Made by a program: the position numbers and the translations under genes. A stretch of DNA of 64,000 nucleotides from Sphagnum magellanicum (lineage: Eukaryota; Streptophyta; Sphagnopsida; Sphagnales; Sphagnaceae): contig CM038914.1 of assembly GCA_021904315.1 (NCBI GenBank), positions 23,609,065-23,673,064 of the forward strand. The letters are read 5' to 3'. This document shows positions 49,483 through 62,247 of this stretch, piece after piece (positions within the stretch are counted from its first letter, which is position 1; each line of letters opens with the position of its first letter). The notes under the pieces are model-generated. The model had not been told where the DNA came from, did no database searches, and saw only the letters and a list, made by a program, of their open reading frames with translations.

Positions 49483-52243
49483 ATGATGCCACGTGCCACT
49501 CTGAAAATTTAGATTGCGTTTTGAGCCCTCAGGCCTACCTTCACTAATAATCTCACTCGAATTTTATGTATAGTAAAGCCAAAGCTGTGGGCTTTATTGG
49601 ATTGACTCCACCTCCCATGGACACCCTTAGAGCATACCCACTGGTGCTGAGTATGCAACCCTCCAGAATCTATTGAACTTTTTTTAACTTAGCATCAATT
49701 ATCAAACCTAGTCATTCCATATATTCTTGCATAAAGCACTCACACAAATTTTCTATTGGATATGGAGGGCGCCTTACATTTGTGAATATCCCTCCTATAG
49801 AAGAGGAAGGGTCTTAAACCTACTATTTAAAAACACAAAGGATCTTAGGCCTACTTACATGTGGTAAGGTCCCTACCACTCCTAAATAGTAAGTGAAAGA
49901 TCCATCCCACTCCTACTTTGGTCATTACCTATGTATGTTTAGGCTTATGATAATGTTCAGCTTGTGCTTTATGGTGGGTAAGGCACACAAAGTTGTGGGG
50001 GGATTGGGTGGGGGCATTTTCAAAATAAGGGCTGTACCTTGTCATCGTAGGCCCTTATTTTGAGTATGCCTGACATTGGGGCTCAACTGTACATGTAAGG
50101 GGTTCGGGTGTCCAATTCAGGTACCTTTTCATGTTTCTTCCTATGTGGGAACAGGCAACCAGCTTCTGTGCTTCAGTTGTAATGTGAACTGATAGTGGAG
50201 AGAACATGCTTTTGATGTGTGTCAACGTTGGGAACGGCTCTGGAACAAGCCCCAGTAGAGCACTTTACCCCCTGGAGGAATGGCAGGTTGCCATTGCAAT
50301 CTCACCGGATTCCTAGGTGGAAGGGGCCCTACAGGTAGGTAGTACATTAAGTTTGGATACACACAATCTCTTGGTTTTCTCCATGAGAGGGATATGGTTT
50401 GTTAACTCTGTTTAGCGTATTCCACATTTCAAAAGTGTTTTCCGAGCTACCAGAACATTTTTTTATCGCACTAAAATGCATTAGGGGTTTTACATCTTCT
50501 GGGCTCTTGATAAGGTCTCCAATGAGTTGAAGGTATTCTGCGTATTCATATGGGGGGCATTCTCAAAATAAGGGGTCTAGGACAAGGTGATAGCTGAGTC
50601 CAACCTCAAATTTTGAGAATGTCCCCCACCCATGGGCTTTACCTATCGTAAAGCACGAGACAAAATTTATCATGTACCAAACCTATGTAGATCACAATAT
50701 GTATGAATGGTAAAATTCTTATGCCTACTCTTCAATAGTGGGAGAGTTCTTACACTTACAAGTAAGCATAATTTCCCTCCCAAATTCTAGGAGGGAAATT
50801 GATGGATATAAAGTGCTTTCCACATAGACAACATAGACTTGCTTTACAGAAGTGTACTGATTATGAACCAAAACTATAACCAAAACTTATATTGGTACTT
50901 TTGCCTTGTTGAGTAAGGTCTCCTAGAATTAAAAATTAATTTAGTTGAAGAAATCCTAAATTTAAACTCAAAGATCTTAATTTTATTTAAGTATGAGACA
51001 TAAGATTTTTTACAAGCAATAAAAAAATGATTTGAAATTTATGCACATTAATTGAAATAATGATTAATTAATGATCATTCACCGAATCATTATTAAAATA
51101 TAAATATTCGTCAGTTAATAAATTATCAATGTTAATCTTTAAATTATTACATAAATAATAAACTATTAACATTAAATTACAGAAAATTCAAATTGTTCTA
51201 AAGGAAAGTGAACAATGAGAGGCTCCTACACTCCATAACATAACTTCTTATTCATTGCATGAAAATTTTATTCTTATAAAATTGGCTGCCACTATTTTTG
51301 GCCTCGACTAATAGCTCTTCATAAGAACACCCTAACTATTGAGTTAAAAATTAAAACAAAATGTTGTGGGCTTACACAAACCTCAGTTGGGTTCTTAGTT
51401 TGGTAAACTTCGTAACATGAAGGGCTTTACTGACAGGTCTTTGTAATACCAGCACGATTTTCCCCAGTGTCTTGGTGTGCCTTGCTCGCAAGGCTTTTGG
51501 ATTCTCACCCTTGTCTAGCTTGGGCTGGGGGTATCCCCCAGTTGTGGACTTTTGGGACTTGTTGGAATAAACTGTGTCGGTCCATTATTTTGTTTTCTTA
51601 GTAGAGGACTTTACCAGAATTGCTCCACCTCATGTGGGCCCTTCTTCCTGTAAAGCCCACAGCATCAGGATTTACTGACCAGGTCTTTCTAATATTGGCA
51701 AGATTTCCCCCCTTGTCTTTGCCTGCCTTAATTTCAAGGCTTTTGGATTCTCACCCTCATATCTACCTTGGGCCCATGGGGCTATCCCCCAGTTGTAGAC
51801 TTTTGGGACTTGTCGGCAAAAATGTGTGTGTTTTTTGTTTTCTTTGCTGCAAGCTTTACCCCAATAGCTCCACCCCGTGCAGGCCTTTATTCTCAGCCCT
51901 TATTCTTGGAAAGCCTATGGCATCAGGCTTAACTTAACAGGTCTTTGTAATATTGGCAAGATTCTCCACCCCTTGCCGTGGCTGGTGTTTGTTTTGGGAT
52001 TCTCAGCCTTATTTACACTGGGCTTAGTCTGTCCCCACTTGTGGATATTTAGGACATGTGGGAATACAACTTGTGGGGCTTTTGTTTTTCCCCCTGGACA
52101 AAGTCATGCAGTGCATGATTTTTGGCTGCAAGACTGACATGATGGGGCTGATGCTACTGTTTCAATTCACAATGCCATTCAGCATCACTCAAGGCCAAAA
52201 TTTTCCTCGTTTTCTATACAATTTGGCCCAACACCTCTCTTCC
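49483..52243. repeat. Large duplicated block, copy 1
   Basis: From 49549 it aligns end to end with 56920-60523. Shared anchors include CTCCACCTCCCATGGACACC (49607 and 56978), GGAACGGCTCTGGAACAAGC, and CAATTTGGCCCAACACCTCT near the ends. The preceding 65 bp (49483-49548, starting GATGCCACGTG) instead matches 60583-60648, just after copy 2. A third, partial copy of the early part lies at 53340-53560. No open frame is conserved between copies. Confidence 0.85.
51415..52090. repeat. About three ~240-bp tandem units inside copy 1
   Basis: Each unit runs from GGCATCAGG or a similar word through CAGGTCTTT.TAATA, GGCAAGATT, CAAGGCTTTTGGATTCTCA and GTAGACTTTTGGGACTTGT. The same units appear in copy 2 (58750-59460), where one is further duplicated. 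Confidence 0.75.
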
Positions 52244-54914
52244 AATTTAGTCAGGTAAGTGAGCCACGAAGCAAGACACCAAGCTGATTTCAGGAAGTCT
52301 GTCTTCTTGGAGAACATTCATATACCGTGTAGTACCTTGGCACTAATTTGTGTTTGGACACCACCAAGATGTGCCCCAGTTGGGCAGTCAGGGAAAAAAG
52401 AAGTAGAGGGTAGTTTTGTACTGTCTGCAATAAGGACCCATTAATGATTTACTGTCCTCCAAAGAAGTTCGTGCCGGCTTGCTGACATCTGTCTAGTGTA
52501 CTGTTGGAGTCTGGGGTGTGGGTAATGCCTGCACAAGTTCTTGCATTATTTTAAACAACTTTAATGTTTTCCCAACTTGAGGTTGTGCTGACTGCTTTGG
52601 CATGTTTCTGGCAGTATGTAGGAAGGGGTTGGGTGCAGGGTTTTGGCCATTCACTGGTATACACCCTTCTGGGTCCTGGGACCACAAAAAGGTCCTGTGT
52701 TCAAACCCAATGGTGGGCAGGGGAAACTCCCGCCACTGAAACTCTGGCAATGAGCTTGACTTGGGGGTGCTGATGGCTTGTCAGGTTGGGTGTGCTGTTT
52801 TTCGCCTTCAATATATACACATATGTTATTTTTTCATTTATAGAAGTCGGTGAAAGCATGAGTTTCCATACTTCTTCTTATGCCTTAAGATACTTTTTAA
52901 TGTAAATGGCAAGGCCACAGTGTGACACACCCCTTGTTTTCATTTGTTTGTTTTGTTGTCGTGTTGAGAGCTTCCAAGCAATGGTGCCTCGTGCTGTGCT
53001 CTTGGTACCGTTGGAAAGCCCTGGATGAGTATGGTTGCATTGAGTTAGTTTCTTAATGTTTCAACCAGGGGTAGACAAGTTGTTGAATATTATTTCACTG
53101 AAATCCTATTTCAATGAAAACTAAAAATTATAGAGGAAGTTTGCCGTGTTCTTGGTGTTGTTGAAAGCCTTCAGTGAATAGGGTTTAATAAAGGTTATTT
53201 GAAAAAAATTAGACCTAAAATTGTGGGACAATGTGAGTTTTAAGTACTTTTTGCCATTGGAAATTCAATTGTATTACCAAAAAAACGTTTTGGAATGAAA
53301 AATTAGTTGAGTAACCAGTTCACACTTGGCCCAACAGGAAAGGTTACAATAGCACCTATGACATCCCTGCTGGAAAAGAGGAAGGATCCTATTAGGAACA
53401 GGAGGGATCTTATTGCTTATGGTAAGGTCCCTACCGCTCCTAAATCATAGGTGACAGATCTATCCCACACTTCTTCTTTCATTCTCTAGTATGTTGAGCC
53501 TAGGCTATTATTTTGAGAATGCCCTCACCTGGAGGCTTAACCCTACATATGCCAGGTTTGAGTGTTTTATTAAATACCATTGTACATGGGCAACTTTGGC
53601 ACAAGTTAAATTATTTTTTATTTTCTCAAACTTAAGAAAAGTTATTTTCTTTCAATGTACTAGTTAACCATAACAATTGTAAAAAACTTTCAATAGTTGT
53701 TGTGCATTTAATAACTATGTTGCTTAGCTGTCTCAAATTTCAAATTAAAAAAAAAAATGTTGAAATATAATTATTCAACACTTGTGTGCCCCATAGGGGA
53801 GCTATTGTTTGTTACTTTGGTCACATGTTTCAAAAGTGTTTCAAGGAACTTTCTTTTATGACGCCACAATTGAACACGGTAGAACAACCCATCACCCATG
53901 GGTGAACAAACACCCAAATGATTCAAAATATGGCTTGTTAACAAACATTGGTCAGCAACAGTACCTTATGACCAAATGACAAGTTTTAAAACTTGTGGTT
54001 GGGCTTTTGAATTTTTCATTTAGTGAAGGGTTTTTGTGTTGATGGAAAGGGCTTCAAAATTCCTTGTGCCAAAATATTCTACCCATTCATCTTTGTATTT
54101 GGCAATGGGCAATTGCTTATTATAGTCAACATTTTTAATTGTTGAGCATTTTCACCACCTATTTTTCACTTCTTTTAGGGGCAAATTGTGCCTATGCACA
54201 TGTGTTAAGTGTTGTAAATGGAGTTGTGTAAAATAAAATTTACATTGTTTGGTAATATGAAAATTATTGTTTGTGTATGAAATTGACAATATGTTCAATT
54301 ATAACATGTATTTTAATTGCACATGGAAGAGAGGTTGGACGAGTTGCTTAGAGCCCTCTTACTTTGGGAGATTTTATTTTACTTGATTCAAACTCAAGTG
54401 AAAATCTAGAAAATATTGTAAGGGTGCTAGAGAAAGTGATTATAATTCATGCATCATCAACTTTTGGATAGTTTCAAATGCGAATACAAATGTGAAAACA
54501 ACAGAAAAATAAGCAGTTGAAGTACGCTCCTTGACTCGTAACACTTTGAAGATAGAGGGACATGCTAGAATTTCGGGATAAGATTAAAACGAGTGACAAA
54601 TAAATAAATTATTCACACAAAACTGCACAATTTTAACATTTAAAAAATATATATTATATTTTTATTTGAAATCGTCAAAATATTATGATATTGTAACTTG
54701 TTAATTTCAAAACACCTTTGCTTTATATTGCGTTTGTTTTAGAATATTTTCTTTCTTTCTTGGTTTCAATTGAAGTTGAACATTCCTTTCTTTTTTAACC
54801 AAAGAAAAAAGTGTTACAAAATTGCACCAAATTGGGTTTGATCACAAAATGGAATGAAAAAACATTTTCAACCCTTACGTTTGTTGCTGAATTTTCAATG
54901 ATATAAAAAAGAAG
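52244..54914. other. Intergenic with repeat fragments
   Basis: Apart from the SINE-like repeat at 52645, this stretch holds the inverted partner of the 10.6-kb repeat (about 52866-52952), a partial third copy of the large duplicated block (53340-53560), and a diverged relative of the 42.96-kb sequence (54525-54625). No gene. Confidence 0.5.
52645..52800 (+). repeat. SINE-like repeat, copy 1
   Basis: Has a B-box-like GTGTTCAAACCC (52698-52709) and a body with GGGGAAACTCCC, ATGAGCTTGACTT and GGCTTGTCAGGTTGGGT. The body recurs at 62248-62390. The tRNA-like head is weak. Confidence 0.5.
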
Positions 54915-55229
54915 ATGGAGTGTAAGATTGTGGGCTGCAAAACCAAGGTGATGGGCTTGACATGGGCCCCCAACTTCATAAGGCCGCTATACATTAAAGC
55001 TGGACATGCTTCACCTCAATGTTCCAAAACTTTCCTCATTTCCAAGAAAGGCAAAATTGGCCCCCACAATTCTCTTAGAACTTCACTGAAAATGCGGTTC
55101 ACAATAGGGCTCCCTACAGTTGGATCCCTGCAACCACATGAACCTACAGTTTTTTGGTTTGAAGTGTCAACTTGCAGGTCACTTCAAACCCCCTACAACC
55201 TTTGCAAGTATCAGTGTTGCATCCCACAC

Positions 55230-55640
55230 AGGACCCTCAAACACCACCTTTAGGTCTCTTTGGACTTGATCAAATAAAGCACAGGTCATGGGTTCAAAAT
55301 TGCATGTTAAACACCAGGACAAATATATATACAATGTCTTGTAAAGTGCAGAACGAAAAATTTCCATAGGACATTCACTGAACACAGCAAAGTCTGTAGG
55401 GGTGGGTCTATGGGAGTTTTCAGGATTCTGGACTTGGTGTATCTTTTGCTGGATCAAACACCACCCTTCGGTCTCTTTGGATTTGTTCCAATAAAGCACT
55501 GGTCATGGGTTCAAACTTGCGTGTGAACAGCAGGACAAAACACACACATATATATAAGATTCTTTTGTCCTGTAAAGTGCAGAACGACAAAGTTGCATAG
55601 GACATCTCACTGAACACCAGCAAAGTCAGTAGGGTGATGT
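55230..55640 (+). repeat. Two tandem ~190-bp SINE-like units
   Basis: Both units have GGTCTCTTTGGA, CAATAAAGCAC or its variant, GGTCATGGGTTCAAA (B-box-like; 55287 and 55501), AAAGTGCAGAACGA, and CAGCAAAGTC. Spacing is about 215 bp. Confidence 0.7.
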
Positions 55641-56919
55641 ATAATGGCCTTCACTGTGCCCCCAAGGAGCTTTTGGTGTAGAGGAATGACTGAGGCAGTG
55701 GGCATTTTCGGAATTCCAAGAAGGCCATGAATGGAATGGCCTCGGGATTGAGGTTTAGAGTAGAATATTCTCTGTCCTAGGTCCCAAGACAGGGAATATT
55801 CGCTTTGGCCTCAGGTCAAACCTCAAAAGATTCCCTTGAACATGGCGCTAGACATTTTACAAGTTATGTTAATGTCATGTCCTACACCTTGCATGGTTTT
55901 TTTCTTCGGCCTTTGGTAACCTAGGGTCAATGGGAACAAGTATTGGGAATGAACGTAGATATTTAATCATTACCATATAAGATACTTAAATTTTGTGGTA
56001 AAAGTTTAAAGGGTCCTTCTTTTCGATTATGGAGGATTCTTTAGTGAGAGATAATTCATTTATTATCAACAAATAGAAAAAGAAAAAAAGACATGTGAAT
56101 TGTGACATAATTTCATGTCTATGCATATACACGTAGAATAAATGAAAATGCTCTTGTTCATCCATTCACCAAAAAGAATAAACCTATAAATATGATATTA
56201 TGGATACAATCAACTACACAGTAAGTTTTTGTGGTCATGTTGAAATTAGCCACCAATTTCAGTTTTAACATGACACTTAGCCAAAAGTACACTTGCTCCA
56301 TGAAAAGGATAAATGTCAATTGTTTTTTATTGGCATGCTAATAGAAATTCAAATGCAAACATAACATAAAATGTAACTGGGAGCCTACATGTTGCTTGGC
56401 TTGGAAGGCTTTGAAATAGGTGGAGATTCCTCACGTAGAACCACCTATCTAGATTGGAATAGCCTTTTTGCTATTGCTTCCATAAAAGATTGTGAGAGGT
56501 AGAGGAGAACGCTGGGTTATATATGCACCTCCGAGGTTCTGAGCATGGGTGTCTCTGCTTGAGGGGATTTGGTAAGCGCAGAAAAATATCGTCCATAGGG
56601 TGGTCACATCCCGCCTATTCTGCAAATTGTGTGTTCAGGGCTGCGGCATGTTAAGAAAATTCAGGCATGTGGGGGCAGTTTCACACTGCACAATTCAGTC
56701 AGTGATATATTTTGCTATTTAAAACCCTAGATATATTTGTGGTGTATCTGGGAAGACTTTTCACTCCACTTTTGGAGTGGCCATTCGGTTCTTAAAAAGA
56801 CCTCCCCCCCCCCCACCCTCTTCTCCCCCCTTCTTTCCATTTTGTCGGTTTCTTCCATGATCCCTGGAGGGCATCCTGAGGGAGGAAAAAAAACTAAAAA
56901 TTAATAATATAATAATAAT
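55641..56919. other. Intergenic, nothing recognised
   Basis: Contains a poly-C tract near 56800; no gene or clear array. Confidence 0.4.
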
Positions 56920-59472
56920 CCCACCTGAATTTTATGTACAATAAAGCCAAAACTGTCGGCTTTATCGGATTGACTCCACCTCCCATGGACACCCTAAGAG
57001 CATACCCACTGGTGCTGAGTACGCAACCCTCCAGAATCTATTGAACTTTTTTGAACTTAGCATCAATTATCAAACCTAGTTTTTCCATATATTCTTGCAT
57101 AAAGCACTCAGACAAATTTTCTATTGGACATGGAGGGCGCTTTATATTTGTGAATATCCCTCCTTTAGAAGAGGAAGGATATTACACCTACTATTAAAAA
57201 ACACAAAGGATCTTAGGCCTACTCACATGTGGTAAGGTCCCTACCACTCCTAAAGAGTAAGTGAAAGATCCATCCCACTCCTACTTTGTTCATTACCTAT
57301 GTATGTTTAGGCTTATGATAATGTTCACCTCGTGCTTTATGGTGGGTAAGGCACACAAAGTTGTGGGGGTAGGGGGGAGGGGGTGGGGGTGGATTTTCAA
57401 AATAAGGGCTGTACCTTGTCATCATAGGCCCTTATTTTGAGTATGCCTGACATTGCGGCTCAACTGTACACATAAGGGGTTTGGGTGTCCATTGCAGGCA
57501 CCTTTCATTTCATGTTTCTTCCTATGTGGGAACAGACAGCCAGCTTCTGTGCTTCAGTTGTAATGTGCACTGATAGTGGAGAGAACATGCTTGTGATGTC
57601 TGTCAACGTTGGGAACGGCTCTGGAACAAGCCCTAGTAGAGCACTTTACCCCCTGGAGGAATGGCAGCTTGCCCCTTGCAATCTCACTGCATTCGTAGGT
57701 GGAAGGGGTCCTATAGGTAGTACATTAAGTTTGGATACACACAATCGCTTGGTTTTCTCCATGAGAGGGATATGGTTTGTTAACTCTGCTTAGCCTATTC
57801 CACATTTTAAAAGTGTTTTGTGAATTTCCAGAACATTTTTTCATCACCCCAAAATTGATTAGGAGTTTTACATCTTCTGGGCTCTTGATAAGGTCTCCAA
57901 TGAGTTGAAGGTATTCTGTGTAAGGTACAGCCATAGGGTGGGGGGCATTCTCAAAATAAGGGGCCTAGGACAAGGTGATAACCAAGTCCGACCTCACATT
58001 TTGAGAATGTCCCCCACCCATGGGCTTTACCTATCATAAAGCATGAGACGAAATTTATCATGTACCAAGCCTATGTAGATCGCGATATGTATGAATGGTA
58101 GAATTCTTATGCCTACAATTCCATAGTGGGAGAGTTCTTACACTTACAATTTCCCTCCCAATTTCTAGGAGGGAAATTGATGGATTTGAGGTGCCTTCCA
58201 CATAGACAACATATACTTGCTTTACACATGTGTATTGATTATGAATCAAAACCATAATAAAAACTTATATCAGTACCTTGTTGCATTGTTGCCTCATTAA
58301 TTTTGAGTCATGCACATTAATTGAAATAATGATTAATTAATGATGATTCATCAAATCATTATTAAATTACAAAAATTCATCACTTAATAAATTATAAATG
58401 TTAATCTTTAAATAATTACATACATAACAAACTATTAATATTAAATTACAGACAATTCAAATCGTCCAAAGGGAAAGTGAACAATGAACATCGACTCTTC
58501 ACACCAAACACAAGCTGAAACAACCACCCCCACCCAAAGAGAATAGGAGGCTCCTACAATCCATGAGGAAACTTCTCATTGGTTGCATGAAAAATTTATT
58601 CTTATAAAATTCGCTGCCACTATTTTTGGCCTCGACTAATAGCTCTTCATAAGTACACCATACCTATTGAGTTAAAAATTAAAACACAACCTTGTTAGAT
58701 TACCCAAACCTCATTTGGGTTCCTATTTTTGGTAAACTCGGTAACCTGAGGGGCTTTACTGACACGTCTTTCTAATACTGGCACGATTTTCCCCAGTGTC
58801 TTGGCCTGCCTTGCTCGCAAGGCTTTAGGATTCTCAACCCCATCTAGCGTGGGCTGGGCCTATCCCCCAGTTGTGGACTTTTGGGACTTGTTGGAATAAA
58901 CTGTGTTGGTAGGTTATATTGTTTTCATAGCAAAAGACTTAAACATAATTGCTCTACCTTATGTGGGCCCTTCTTCCTGTAAAGCCCTTGGCATCAGGAT
59001 TTACTGGCCAGGTCTTTCTAATATTGGTAAGATTCCCCCCCTTGTCTTTGTGTGCCTTATTTCAAGGCTTTTGTATTCTCGCCCTCATATCTACCTTGGG
59101 CTCATGGGGGTATCCCGCAGATGTAGACTTTGGGACTTGTTGGCAAAAAATTGCCCCCTTTGTCTCTGCCTGCCTTATTTCAAGGCTTTTGGATTCTCAC
59201 CCTCATATCTACCTTGGGTCCATGGGGCTATCCCCAAGTTGTAGACTTTTGGGACTTGTCGGCAAAAATGTGTATTTTTTTTGCCGTGAGCTTTACCCCA
59301 ATAGCTCCACCCCGTGCAGGCCTTTATTCTGAGCCCTTATTCTTGGAAAGCCTATGGCATCAGGCTTAACTTACCAGGTCTTTGTAATATTGGCAAGAAT
59401 TTCCACCGCTTGCCATGGCTAGCTTTCATTTTGGGATTCTCAGCCTTATTTACACTGGGCTTAGTCTGTCCC

Positions 59473-60296
59473 TGTAACTTGGTGTGTAACTTGATTACAT
59501 AATTACTTAGGGGTAAGTTGGGTGTAAGTAACTTCATGTGTAATTTGATCAGGGGGTAAGTTGGATGTAGAAATCCATAATGCATTGACTTATGTTATGT
59601 GCACCATGTGATGTTGTTTGCTTGCGATTAATTGTGGAATCACATGGGGAAACCATGTGATGTTGGCTTGTGATTAATTGTGGAATCACATGGGGAACCA
59701 TGTGATGTTGTTCCTTGTGATTAATTGTGGAATCACATGGGAACCATGTGATGTTCTTTTCTTGTGATTAATTGTGGAATCACATGGGAACCATGTGATG
59801 TTCTTTTCTTGTGATTAATTGTGGAATCACATGGGAACCATGTGATGTTCTTTTCTTGTGATTAATTGTGGAATCACATGGGAACCATGTGATGTTGTTT
59901 TCTTGTGATTAATTATGGAATCACATGGGGAACCATGTGATTTTGTTTTCTTCTGATTATTTGGGGAACCATGTGGTGGATAGATTTTAGGAAATTTCTT
60001 GAATCGTTTCCTTTTGGTTAGTATATAAGGAGGTGTTTGTGACCTTGAGAGACACTTTCATTTTGTACAAAGTTATGATAGGAATACAAAGTTTGTGAAT
60101 TGAAGTTTTGACTTTGGAAAAGCTTTTGGTTTTTGAATAGTTTTGTTGTTGTTTATGTGTAATTCATGAAAGGAGAATGGTGAAGTTTGCATAACCAATA
60201 ATGTGGTGGAGGATAGTTTTACAACCAAAAACATAGATTTCATAACTATGTAGTAAACAAACATAGTTTCAGTCCTAAACCCGCTCGTGTTATACA
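59473..60296 (+). mobile_element. Solo LTR, 824 bp
   Basis: Begins TGTAAC and ends GTTATACA (TG..CA). It is flanked by TCCC on both sides (59469-59472, 60297-60300); the duplicate may be 5 bp with one change. The sister block has the empty site at 52032-52035, CTG-TCCC-CACTTG, so the insertion is proved by comparison. A TATATAA box lies at 60022-60028, as expected for an LTR promoter. No internal retroelement sequence or second LTR is present, which fits LTR-LTR recombination. The superfamily cannot be told from the LTR alone. Confidence 0.88.
59604..59983 (+). repeat. 45-49 bp foldback minisatellite inside the solo LTR
   Basis: About eight units, with CCATGTGAT starting at 59604, 59653, 59698, 59744, 59791, 59838, 59885 and 59933 and a ninth degenerate start at 59969. 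Each unit holds ATCACATGG, the complement of its CCATGTGAT, so every unit can fold on itself. It lies just upstream of the LTR TATA box. Confidence 0.92.
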
Positions 60297-60523
60297 TCCC
60301 CACTTGTGGACATTTACGACATGTGGGAATACAACTTGTGGGGCTTTTGTTTTTCCCCATACAAAGTCGTGCATTGCATGATTCTTGGCTAGAAGATTGA
60401 CATGATGGGGCTGATGTTAGCCTTTCAATTCACAATAATATTAAGGGTTAAAGTCAGCATCACTCAAGGCAAAAAAAATCCTCATTTTCCATTCAATTTG
60501 GCCCAACACCTCTTTTCCATCCA

Positions 60524-62160
60524 CCAAAATCAACTATAGGATATCCTGCCCTATCACCATACATTGTAGAACAATAAAAAATTGATGCCACGTGGCGCCC
60601 TGAAAATTTAGATTGCGTTTTGAGGCCTCAGGCCTACCTCCACTAAAAAGTCCCATGGGTAATATGGAAGGGTGCTCTGGCTATTGAGGGGGGGACAGCA
60701 GCTGCCATGGCTAAACCCACTACTGGCTTCAGTTTTAAGGGATCCTTGAAATAATGTTGTTTGGTAATAATGGTCTGGTGTTTGTTTCTCCTTTTTTCTC
60801 TGCAACAAGATTTTCTAATTTACCTAAGAAAAGAAATGATATTGCCAGTTAAGTCGAAATGTGCCTAGGGATGCTCGCCACCCTGGCGCCATGAGGAAAT
60901 TTTTAAAAAAGACACTGCTCCATAAAGCCTGGTCCTGGTATTGGATCCTTTTCAGAAGGCTAAGGACTCTGGAAATTTTGGTAGTGGAGTTGGACCGGAC
61001 GTCCTAAAGTGGAATCTGATCTCTAGTGAATGGAAAAGCCTTGTGTTTTTTCCAGGGTGTTTTGAATTTTAGTAGGTATCTCCCTTCTTGTTAACGTCTC
61101 TTTTTTGGTTCATCGTGCTTCACATCTGGTGAGGCACTCGGTTGAGGGCGTTACTAGAAGTGGACCCAAGTCAGCTCCTGCCTCACACAGGGACCTTCTT
61201 TTAATAATGGCCTCAACCTAGGGCCTTCCCCTACTCTTTCACACCAGCATGGACGATCCACAAATGTGACAAGATAGGATCACAAAAATGATTAATTAAA
61301 TCCCCAAGCTTCTGTATGCTTGCCACACAATTAGTTCATATTGCATTCCACGAAGAATATAGTTTGATAGCAAAGAGTGGGCAAATCCACAGATTAAGGA
61401 AGAATCAAAATTCTTCCTTTTTCTTGAGTCTGATTAGGCTATATAAAATCTAAATTCTTAGCATTACTCTTTTTTCTTCTTACACATAAAAGCAAATGAT
61501 GCAAAGAAATAAGTATTGAAAGGAAGGTTAGAAATGATTTGAGGGAAATTTATACATATATATAATTTGGACTCAGTGCACCCAATTAAATTTTAGTTGT
61601 ATTATTAGTTTCGTCCAACTAGTGGACAACACCCAAAATAAAAGATTGTGTATAGTCAATTAAAACTATTAACTCGCTTATTAAGGAGACTTGTCACTTG
61701 ACTGGGGCTCTTTGAAAAATCTTGGATTTCTATATATCTAGAGAACTAAAACTTGTTTAAATAGAGGAAGCAAGCCAAGTCCAGGCTGAGTTTCAGTTTT
61801 AACAAGATGCCCAATGCATGATTGGAATCCAAACCTGAGTTCAAGAAAATTCCGATACCATGATTTAGATACCCCAGAATTTGACCAAGTTCTTGGACTT
61901 GAACTTACCTCATCCCAAAACCTGACAACATTGGTTTTCACCTTTAAAATCTTACTATGCTTTCCTGAACCCCCCTTCTATCCAAAGAAAACAACGCCCA
62001 GAGCAGACCAAAAATAGCACCTGATTTTCATGATAAGCTGATCACCATGAATACATTGTATGAAGGCCACACATATGGGTCTGCAACCGCAGAATAGGAC
62101 ATAGATAGCCTTGGGGAGGCCTGGTGTGAGGCCCATTATTTAATGTTATGTCAGAGGTCT
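60524..62160. other. Intergenic; 60583-60648 matches 49483-49548
   Basis: GATGCCACGTGGCGCCCTGA and the following 45 bp repeat the sequence in front of the large block's first copy. The rest is unremarkable. Confidence 0.5.
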
Positions 62161-62168
62161 GCTCTTTA

Positions 62169-62206
62169 GAGTTTTTGGGTACCCCAACTGGGGTACCCAA
62201 AAACTC
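62169..62206. repeat. Perfect 17-bp inverted repeat, 4-nt loop
   Basis: GAGTTTTTGGGTACCCC, AACT, GGGGTACCCAAAAACTC. Position is intergenic; there is no T-run after it and no gene upstream to terminate. Confidence 0.9.
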
Positions 62207-62247
62207 CTGTGAGGGTTAAAGACAGCCCTTTCCACCCCAAGGGTGAT

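Larger units (their letters stand above)
56920..60523. repeat. Large duplicated block, copy 2 (split by a solo LTR)
   Basis: Direct-repeat partner of 49549-52243. It is longer because of an 824-bp LTR insertion at 59473, and it has one extra partial ~240-bp unit at about 59150-59280. It also shares the foldbacks noted in copy 1 (57381-57445 and 57941-58015). Confidence 0.85.

Noticed and set aside
51620..52258. Overlapping plus-strand open frames rich in Leu/Ser/Pro
   Set aside because: They lie in the ~240-bp tandem units and are not conserved between the two block copies.
59604..59983. CRISPR-like or protein-coding reading of the foldback array
   Set aside because: There are no unique spacers and unit length varies from 45 to 49 bp, so no frame is kept; it lies inside an LTR.
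62169..62206. Rho-independent terminator
   Set aside because: No T-run follows, no gene is upstream, and the genome is eukaryotic.
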